A stretch of 24,900 bases of DNA from CAYGLV01 sp964351025 (GTDB taxonomy: Bacteria; Actinomycetota; Thermoleophilia; Gaiellales; Gaiellaceae): contig CAYGLV010000037.1 of assembly GCA_964351025.1 (NCBI GenBank), positions 1 through 24,900 of the forward strand, given 5' to 3'. The position numbers and the translations under genes are program-made. The notes below the pieces were generated by a model. It saw only the letters and a list, made by a program, of their open reading frames with translations, did not search any database and had not been told where the DNA came from. Numbering within the stretch: the first letter of the stretch is position 1; the number at the start of each line of letters is the position of its first letter. Positions 20,291 through 24,900 of this stretch are shown here, one piece after another.

Positions 20291-20317
20291 GGTGGGGCCT
20301 CGTGCGGAGGCCCCACC
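20291..20317 (-). terminator. Intrinsic terminator of the lipoprotein gene
   Basis: A perfect 11-base stem, GGTGGGGCCTC (20291-20301) and GAGGCCCCACC (20307-20317), with a 5-base loop. On the minus strand it is followed by TCTATTCTTG, a T-rich tail. It lies 18 bases after the lipoprotein stop and ahead of tRNA-Leu. This is the most textbook terminator in the window. Confidence 0.85.
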
Positions 20318-20334
20318 CCCGTCATGTCGCCGGC

Positions 20335-20823
20335 TTAGTTGCTGATGTCGTAGCCGGCCTTCTCGAACTCCTCGGCGGCCTTCTGGATCTTCATCATCGC
20401 CTCCGAGCTGGCGAGACCGCTGACGAACGTGAGCGCCGCGCCCATGTCGCCGCCCATCATCCCTTCGCCGGCCATGCCGATCTCGTCCGCGAACATCGAG
20501 ATGCCCTCCGAGAACATCTCATGCGCCGCCTGGACCTCCTCGGGAGGGTTCAGCGCGGCGAGCTCGTCGGCTGCGCCTTTCAGCGCCTCGCCGAGCTCCG
20601 CGAACTGCTTCGCGCCGGCCTCCGGATCGGACGGCGTCTCGCCGAGGCCTTCCAGCGTGCCGCTCATCTTCTCGCCAACGGCCGTGACCTTCGCCATGTA
20701 GTCGGCCTTCGAGAGCCGGTCTCCGCCGCTCGCGCTGCCGCCACCGTCGCCGCCGCCGCCGCACGCGGCCACCAACAGGCCGAGCGCCAGTGCGAGTGCA
20801 AGCAAGCCAAGCTTCCGCTTCAT
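20335..20823 (-). CDS. Secreted helical lipoprotein
   Basis: 162 residues from ATG 20823, with GAGGAG 6 bases upstream. A basic start (MKRK), a hydrophobic stretch and the lipobox LVAAC (Cys21) mark a lipoprotein, followed by a Gly/Ser linker. The mature part is a helical, Met-, Glu- and Ala-rich domain (KADYMAKVTAVGEKMSGTLE, then QAAHEMFSEGISMFADEIGM, then GEGMMGGDMGAALTFV) with about a dozen Met residues. No catalytic motif is seen. The downstream terminator and a CTATAC -10-like box (20848-20843) indicate an independent transcript. Because it follows the copper operon, the Met-rich mature part could bind Cu(I) outside the membrane, but similar actinobacterial lipoproteins occur without copper genes. 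Confidence 0.75.
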   Translation of the reverse strand: MKRKLGLLALALALGLLVAACGGGGDGGGSASGGDRLSKADYMAKVTAVGEKMSGTLEGLGETPSDPEAGAKQFAELGEALKGAADELAALNPPEEVQAAHEMFSEGISMFADEIGMAGEGMMGGDMGAALTFVSGLASSEAMMKIQKAAEEFEKAGYDISN

Positions 20824-20897
20824 GTCATCTCCTCGTCGCCGCGTATAGAGGGGGCGAGCCTACAGATGCGATCGGCCGCTGACGACCCTCGATGGAG

Positions 20898-21194
20898 CTA
20901 TTGCGTGCGTGCGAACCGCTGGACGGCCGCGAGCAGCTCGCGGCTCTTCTCGGCCGCCGCCTCGGGGTCGCCCGACGCGAGCGCCCCCGCGACGCAGTGG
21001 TTGACGTGGCCCTCGAGGATCTGGAAGGCAAGGCTCTCGAGCGCGGTCGAAACGGCGCCGATCTGCGTGAGGATGTCGATGCAGTAGCGGTCGTCCTCGA
21101 CCATGCGCTCGATCCCGCGCACCTGGCCCTCGATCCGGTGCAACCGCTTGGTCAGGGCGTCCTTGTCGGACGTGTAGCCGTGGACGTGGCTCAT
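20898..21194 (-). CDS. csoR: CsoR-type copper-sensing repressor
   Basis: 98 residues, last gene of the copper operon. The Cu(I) ligands Cys38 (DDRYCIDIL), His63 and Cys67 (LEGHVNHCV) match the C-H-C set of CsoR, and RLHRIEGQVRGIERMVEDD is the DNA-binding helix of the DUF156 family. ATG 21194 overlaps the copA stop by 4 bases and has GAGGAGGTG upstream. Copper binding should release it from the palindromes at 23599-23615 and probably 23819-23835, so the operon is autoregulated. The C-x-H-C pattern also occurs in relatives sensing other metals, but the operon supports copper. Confidence 0.93.
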   Translation of the reverse strand: MSHVHGYTSDKDALTKRLHRIEGQVRGIERMVEDDRYCIDILTQIGAVSTALESLAFQILEGHVNHCVAGALASGDPEAAAEKSRELLAAVQRFARTQ

Positions 21195-23374
21195 GCGGAC
21201 ACCTCCTCGCGCCGGCTGTGGAAGCGGCGCAGGCGCAGGCTGTTCGTGACGACGAAGACGCTGGAGAACGCCATCGCCGCGGCGGCGACGATCGGGTTGA
21301 GCAGGCCGGCGACGGCGAGCGGGATCGCGGCGACGTTGTAGGCGAAGGCCCAGAAGAGGTTGCCCTTGATCGTCGAGAGCGTCCGCCGGGCGAGCCGGAT
21401 CGCATCGGCGGCCGCTCGCAGGTCACCCGAGACGAGGGTCAGGTCGCTCGCCTCGATCGCGACGTCGGTGCCGGTGCCGATCGCGAGTCCGAGGTCGGCC
21501 TGGGCGAGCGCGGGGGCGTCGTTGACGCCGTCGCCGACCATCGCGACGGCCTCGCCCGCCTCCTGCAGCCTGCGGACCTCGGCGACCTTTTCGTCGGGGA
21601 GGACGTCGGCGAGCACACGGTCGATGCCGACTTGGGCAGCGACAGCTTCCGCCGTCCGCCTGTTGTCGCCCGTGAGGAGCACCGGCGTCAGCCCGAGCTG
21701 CTTCAGCTCGGCAACCGCCTGCGCGCTCGTCGGCTTGAGCCGGTCGGCGATGACGAGCAGCCCGCGGATCGCGCCGTCCCAGCCAGCGGCGACGACCGTC
21801 TGCCCGGCCTCCTCGGCCTCGTCACGCGCATGGGCGAGGTCGGCCTGGAGGTCGAGCCCCCACTCGGCGAGCAGCGACGGTCGGCCGACGAGGACGGCGT
21901 GGCCCTCGACGACCGCCTCGATCCCGAGCCCGGCCCGGTTCGTAAAGCTCTCGACGGGCGGCAGGTCGCCGAGCTCCTCGCGGGCGGCCTCGGCGATCGC
22001 GCGCGCGATCGGGTGCTCGCTCGCGTCTTCCGCCGCCCCGGCGAAGCGCAGCAACTCGGCGCGCGAGGCGCCAGCCGCGGGCACCGCGTCCGCGAGCCAC
22101 ATGCGGCCCTCGGTGATCGTGCCGGTCTTGTCGAGCACGATCGTTGTGATCTTGCGGGTGCGCTCGAGGACCTCCGGGCCCTTGATCAGGATCCCGAGCT
22201 GAGCGCCGCGACCGGTGCCGACCATGAGTGCGGTCGGCGTCGCGAGGCCGAGCGCGCAGGGGCAGGCGATGATGATGACCGCGACGGCGGCTGTGAACGC
22301 GGCGGTCGTGTCGCCCGTGAAGGCGATCCAGCCGGCCAGCGTCGCGAGCGAGAGGACGAGCACGATCGGCACGAAGACCGCCGAGACCCGGTCGACGAGG
22401 CGCTGGATCGGCGCCTTTCCGGCCTGCGCCTCGGCCACGAGCCGCGCGATCTGGGCGAGCGCCGTCTCGGCGCCGACCTTCGTCGCACGGACGACGAGCC
22501 GCCCGGAGGTGTTGATCGTCGCGCCCGCGACCTCGTCGCCGGGCCCGACCTCGACGGGCACCGGCTCGCCCGTCAGCATCGACTGGTCGATCGCGGACGC
22601 GCCTTCGTCGACGACGCCGTCGGTCGCGATCTTCTCCCCCGGCCGGACGACGAAGCGGTCGCCAACCTGGAGCTCCTCGACCGGGACGACCACCTCGCGC
22701 CCGTCGCGGAGCACGCGCGCATCCTTGGCGCCGAGCTCCAGCAGCGCGCGGATCGCAGCACCGGAGCGCCGCCTCGCGCGCGCTTCGAGGAAGCGGCCGA
22801 GCAGGATCAGGGTCGTGATCACCGCGGCGACCTCGAAGTACGTGCTCGCGCCCTCGACCGCGACGAGGGCGACGAACGACCAGATCCACGCGGCAAGCGT
22901 GCCGATCGAGATCAGCGTGTCCATCGTCGCCGTCAGGTGACGGAGATTGAGCACAGCGGCCCGGTGGAAGCCGGAGCCGGCCCAGAAGACGACCGGCGTC
23001 GAGAGCACCGCGGCGAGCCACTCCCAGCCGGCGAACTGGAGTGGCGGGATCATGGTGACCGCCGTGAGCGGCGTGGTCAGCACGGTCGCCGCGAGCAGGC
23101 GGACGGCGAGCGTGCGCGCGCGGCCCTCCTCCTCCTGCACCTCGGCAGCGCTTCGCGCCCGGTAGCCTGCCGCCTCGACCGCGTGAATGAGATCGGCGAC
23201 CGCGACCTGGGCCGGGTCGTAGCTGACGGCGGCCCGCTCGGTCGCGTAGTTGACCGTCGCCCGGACGCCCTCGAGCTTGTTCAGCCGGCGCTCGATGCGC
23301 GCCGCGCACGATGCGCACGTCATGCCCTGGAGGGCAAGATCAATGCGCGCCGGAGCCTCGGTCGCCGTCGCCAT
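21191..23374 (-). CDS. copA: Cu(I)-exporting P1B-type ATPase
   Basis: 727 residues from ATG 23374, which shares its A with the copZ TGA (GTG 23377 is the alternative start). An N-terminal heavy-metal domain has GMTCASC (Cys20, Cys23), followed by spans, the actuator TGEPVPVE, the metal site CPCALGLATPTA in span 6, phosphorylation site DKTGT, SEHPIARAI (the P1B His-Pro), the hinge GDGVNDAPALAQAD, then AYNVAAIPLAVAG and AMAFSSVFVVTNS, the Asn/Tyr and Met/Ser residues diagnostic of the Cu(I) subgroup. All catalytic parts are intact and the length is typical. It pumps Cu(I) out of the cytoplasm, loaded by the CopZ-like protein encoded just upstream. Confidence 0.96.
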   Translation of the reverse strand: MATATEAPARIDLALQGMTCASCAARIERRLNKLEGVRATVNYATERAAVSYDPAQVAVADLIHAVEAAGYRARSAAEVQEEEGRARTLAVRLLAATVLTTPLTAVTMIPPLQFAGWEWLAAVLSTPVVFWAGSGFHRAAVLNLRHLTATMDTLISIGTLAAWIWSFVALVAVEGASTYFEVAAVITTLILLGRFLEARARRRSGAAIRALLELGAKDARVLRDGREVVVPVEELQVGDRFVVRPGEKIATDGVVDEGASAIDQSMLTGEPVPVEVGPGDEVAGATINTSGRLVVRATKVGAETALAQIARLVAEAQAGKAPIQRLVDRVSAVFVPIVLVLSLATLAGWIAFTGDTTAAFTAAVAVIIIACPCALGLATPTALMVGTGRGAQLGILIKGPEVLERTRKITTIVLDKTGTITEGRMWLADAVPAAGASRAELLRFAGAAEDASEHPIARAIAEAAREELGDLPPVESFTNRAGLGIEAVVEGHAVLVGRPSLLAEWGLDLQADLAHARDEAEEAGQTVVAAGWDGAIRGLLVIADRLKPTSAQAVAELKQLGLTPVLLTGDNRRTAEAVAAQVGIDRVLADVLPDEKVAEVRRLQEAGEAVAMVGDGVNDAPALAQADLGLAIGTGTDVAIEASDLTLVSGDLRAAADAIRLARRTLSTIKGNLFWAFAYNVAAIPLAVAGLLNPIVAAAAMAFSSVFVVTNSLRLRRFHSRREEVSA

Positions 23375-23577
23375 CACGCTGCCTCGTACCCCGCCTCCGC
23401 AATCGCGGCCCGCAGCGTTGCGTCGTCGAGCCCGCTGCCGGTGACGACGACGAGCTTCGTATCGAGGTCCACGTCCACGGCCTCGACGCCGGCGACCTCG
23501 GACAGCTCCTCGGTCACGGAGGCCTTGCAGTGCCCGCAGCTCATCCCGGACACGGTGTAGGTGACGGTCTCGCTCAT
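23374..23577 (-). CDS. copZ: CopZ-like copper chaperone (HMA domain)
   Basis: 67 residues from ATG 23577, with GGGAGGAG upstream; a frame-extending ATG at 23607 lies inside the operator and is not used. It consists of one ferredoxin-like heavy-metal domain: MSETVTYTVSGMSCGHC with Cys-x-x-Cys and KASVTEELSEVAGVEAVDVD. It binds Cu(I) in the cytoplasm and hands it to CopA, encoded next with a 1-base overlap. Confidence 0.93.
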   Translation of the reverse strand: MSETVTYTVSGMSCGHCKASVTEELSEVAGVEAVDVDLDTKLVVVTGSGLDDATLRAAIAEAGYEAA

Positions 23578-23598
23578 CGTTCGTCTACTCCTCCCAAT

Positions 23599-23641
23599 AT
23601 ACCCCATAGGGGTATTATGACAGACTCCCAGGCCCCGTCAA
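23599..23641 (-). promoter_or_regulatory. copZ-copA-csoR promoter with CsoR operator
   Basis: On the minus strand TTGACG (23641-23636) and CATAAT (23619-23614) are 16 bases apart. Directly downstream, over the transcription start, is the 17-base palindrome ATACCCCTATGGGGTAT (23615-23599), matching the known CsoR operator pattern with a G-tract and C-tract around a short centre. The -35 overlaps the stop codon of the 39-residue gene upstream. Confidence 0.85.
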
Positions 23642-23757
23642 GTACGGCGACTGCCGAGGCGTGCCGCGACGTACACAACGACGCCCAGCAGGACGATCCC
23701 GGCGATCCAGCCGAACGACATCCAGACCCAGTCCCAGCCGTCCATGTGCCAACCCAT
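23638..23757 (-). CDS. 39-residue Trp/Met-rich single-span membrane peptide
   Basis: ATG 23757 has the perfect site AAAGGAGG 4 bases upstream. The product begins MGWHMDGWDWVWMSFGW, with five Trp, four Met and a His in its first 18 residues, continues as one membrane span (IAGIVLLGVVVYVAARL) and ends GSRRT. Short W/M-rich membrane peptides of this kind often sit beside copper genes. The His, Met and Trp residues could hold Cu(I) at the outer face by cation-pi and thioether contacts, but this is inference. A CsoR-like site at 23819-23835 upstream suggests copper control. The frame runs on into the -35 of the copZ promoter. Confidence 0.65.
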   Translation of the reverse strand: MGWHMDGWDWVWMSFGWIAGIVLLGVVVYVAARLGSRRT

Positions 23758-23818
23758 GGTGCCTCCTTTCCCGCGATCCTCGCCGGCCGGAGCCGCCGCC
23801 GCATCGGCGCTACGCCGC

Positions 23819-23835
23819 ATACCCCATGTGGGTAA
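23819..23835 (-). promoter_or_regulatory. Second, imperfect CsoR-like operator
   Basis: ATACCCCATGTGGGTAA keeps the first half of the operator at 23599-23615 exactly and has GTGGGTA in place of AGGGGTA in the second half. It lies about 60 bases ahead of the 39-residue membrane peptide gene. No clear -10 or -35 was found around it. Confidence 0.55.
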
Positions 23836-23876
23836 ACACGGAGCCCGAGCGCCGCAGCGGGCATACTCCAGACCGA

Positions 23877-23948
23877 GGCCCCGTAGCTCAGCGGATAGAG
23901 CGGCAGCCTTCGAAGCTGCGAGCGGTGGTTCGACTCCACCCGGGGCCG
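23877..23948 (+). tRNA. tRNA-Arg (TCG)
   Basis: Acceptor arms GGCCCCG (23877-23883) and CGGGGCC (23941-23947) pair fully. The D-arm is TAGCTCAGCGGATAGAGC, the anticodon stem GCAGC/GCTGC encloses CTTCGAA (anticodon TCG), and the T-arm is GGTGGTTCGACTCCACC. The discriminator is G at 23948 and CCA is not encoded. Confidence 0.95.
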
Positions 23949-23952
23949 TCTC

Positions 23953-24001
23953 GCCCGGAAGTCCGCCCGCGCCTGCGGCGCGAGCATGACGACTTCCGGG
24001 C
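23953..24001 (+). terminator. Nested inverted repeat directly after tRNA-Arg
   Basis: GCCCGGAAGTC (23953-23963) and GACTTCCGGGC (23991-24001) are perfect 11-base inverted copies. Inside them CGCGCC (23968-23973) and GGCGCG (23977-23982) form a second hairpin with a TGC loop. It begins 4 bases after the tRNA. Termination or 3' processing of the tRNA is the simplest reading, though there is no T-run. No gene is seen in 24002-24093. Confidence 0.45.
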
Positions 24002-24093
24002 GTTCGGGCTCCCGGGGAGATAGCGGCAGTGAGCCGCGCCCGCCATGTCGGTCGCGGCGACGCGTGGCAGCAAGACCGGACTGAGTCCCTGAA

Positions 24094-24789
24094 TCAGGCT
24101 CGGTCGGCACGTGCGACGACGAAACCGGCGCCGGCGGCGCCAAGCCGCCGCCCAAGCCGTTCGATCGCAGGCGCCCGCTCGACGAGCACGCGCGCGCCCC
24201 AGGGCGGCAGGTAGAGGCCGTAACGGGTGGTCACGGACGCCACGCCGCCCCGCTCGAACAGACGCCGGAGCTCGCCGGCGGTCGTGAAGTGCGCCGAGCG
24301 CCACGTCGCCGAGCCGCGCCAGCCCTTGAACCGCCGCCCCGCCGCCCAAAGGCTGTGGCGGGCGAGCTCGCCGACCACGACCCTACCGCCGGGACGAACG
24401 ACGCGCAGGAGCTCGCCGACGGCCGCCTGCCGCTGCTCGGCGTTCAGGAAGCAGAAGAGGGTGGTCGCCAGGGCGAGATCGAAGTCCGCATCTGCGAACG
24501 GGAGCGCGGTCGCGTCGCCCTCGACGAAGTGGCCGCCGGGCACCTTCGCGCGTGCCGCGGCGAGCATCGACGGCTCGCGGTCGAGGCCTGTGACGTCAAG
24601 TCCCTGGGCGGCGAGCCAGGCGGTGTAGATGCCGGTTCCGCAGCCGACATCGAGCGCGCACTCGCCCGGCGCCGGCGCAGCGAGCTCGGCGACGAGGCGC
24701 AGCTCGATGTGGTGCGCCGCAGCGCCGAGGTCCGTCTCGTACCAGGCGTCGTAGGCGCGGGCACGGTCGGCGTCAGCTCGAGCGCTCAC
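24094..24789 (-). CDS. Class I SAM-dependent methyltransferase (UbiE/type 11-like)
   Basis: The GTG start at 24789 is preferred because GAGG lies 6 bases upstream; GTG 24852 would add 21 residues but has no ribosome site. The 231-residue product opens with ARAYDAWYETDLGAAAHHIE, a common start of this group, followed by SAM motif I LDVGCGTGIYTAWLA, the acidic ribose contact LDREPS, the adenine contact EGDATALPFADADFDLALAT (motif post-II) and LRVVRPGGRVVVGEL. The C-terminal part (FKGWRGSATWRSAHFTTAGE, then VTTRYGLYLPPWG) would bind the substrate, which cannot be told. It is likely a small-molecule methylase. Confidence 0.85.
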   Translation of the reverse strand: MSARADADRARAYDAWYETDLGAAAHHIELRLVAELAAPAPGECALDVGCGTGIYTAWLAAQGLDVTGLDREPSMLAAARAKVPGGHFVEGDATALPFADADFDLALATTLFCFLNAEQRQAAVGELLRVVRPGGRVVVGELARHSLWAAGRRFKGWRGSATWRSAHFTTAGELRRLFERGGVASVTTRYGLYLPPWGARVLVERAPAIERLGRRLGAAGAGFVVARADRA

Positions 24790-24900
24790 TGGCGTCCTCA
24801 AGGCACGTGAGAGCTGTCCGAGAACCACCGTGTGATCGTTCGGCGCTTCCACGGCCGGGCAAGTGCCGCTGCGAGAGGTTCCATCTGCTCCACGAAGAAA

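Noticed and set aside
21218..23560. A 780-codon plus-strand frame opposite copA and copZ.
   Set aside because: The translation is low-complexity Arg/Asp/Gly sequence, while the opposite strand encodes a complete P1B ATPase and chaperone.
23877..24001. tRNA-Arg as an integration site of a mobile element.
   Set aside because: No integrase, direct repeat of the tRNA 3' end or phage-like genes are seen on either side within the window.

Overview
The window is a GC-rich (roughly 70%), gene-dense stretch of chromosome. Many genes start with GTG or TTG, neighbouring genes overlap by 4 bases (ATGA/GTGA), and several genes appear to have leaderless promoters. Together with a heliorhodopsin gene and the style of the small hypothetical proteins, this suggests an uncultured actinobacterium, possibly of the Thermoleophilia/Gaiellales type. 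That placement is inference; no rRNA or marker gene is present.

Layout. 195-4062 (+) is a compact operon that resembles a peptide-processing and export system: a 72-residue single-span peptide, a strong hairpin, an ABC ATPase, a multi-span permease, a fusion of a PqqD-like peptide-binding domain with an M50-type membrane protease, and small membrane proteins. 4090-6026 holds a small minus-strand gene, a conserved-looking acidic protein and an M29 aminopeptidase. 6023-9497 (-) is a heterodimeric ABC exporter, preceded by a 22-residue Cys-Cys mini-ORF with a perfect Shine-Dalgarno (9633-9701). 9843-11291 (+) is a ribbon-helix-helix regulator, a Pro/Arg-rich small protein and a DUF4097 adhesin-like repeat protein behind a repeat-rich promoter.

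The centre is the most interesting part. 12202-12951 (+) encodes a heliorhodopsin with intact retinal lysine and counterion glutamate. Divergent from it, 11671-12138 (-) is an exported TlpA/thioredoxin-like protein in which the first active-site cysteine codon is an in-frame TGA (UxxC). A bSECIS-like hairpin follows the TGA, and the reading frame continues to an ATGA overlap with the next gene. I read it as a selenoprotein that ordinary gene calling would miss or truncate.

13477-17762 is a carbohydrate cluster: a GT4 glycosyltransferase fused to an alpha/alpha-toroid domain and two GH130 mannoside-phosphorylase-like enzymes. 17784-19900 has a CBS-pair protein and an AspT/YidE-type transporter carrying an apparent 1-base frameshift. 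19909-20317 has tRNA-Ala(TGC), tRNA-Leu(TAG) and a classical terminator. 20335-23835 (-) has a lipoprotein and a copper-resistance operon (39-residue membrane peptide, copZ, copA, csoR) with two CsoR-type operators. The window ends with tRNA-Arg(TCG), a nested hairpin and a SAM methyltransferase. I saw no insertion sequence, CRISPR array, phage gene or rRNA.
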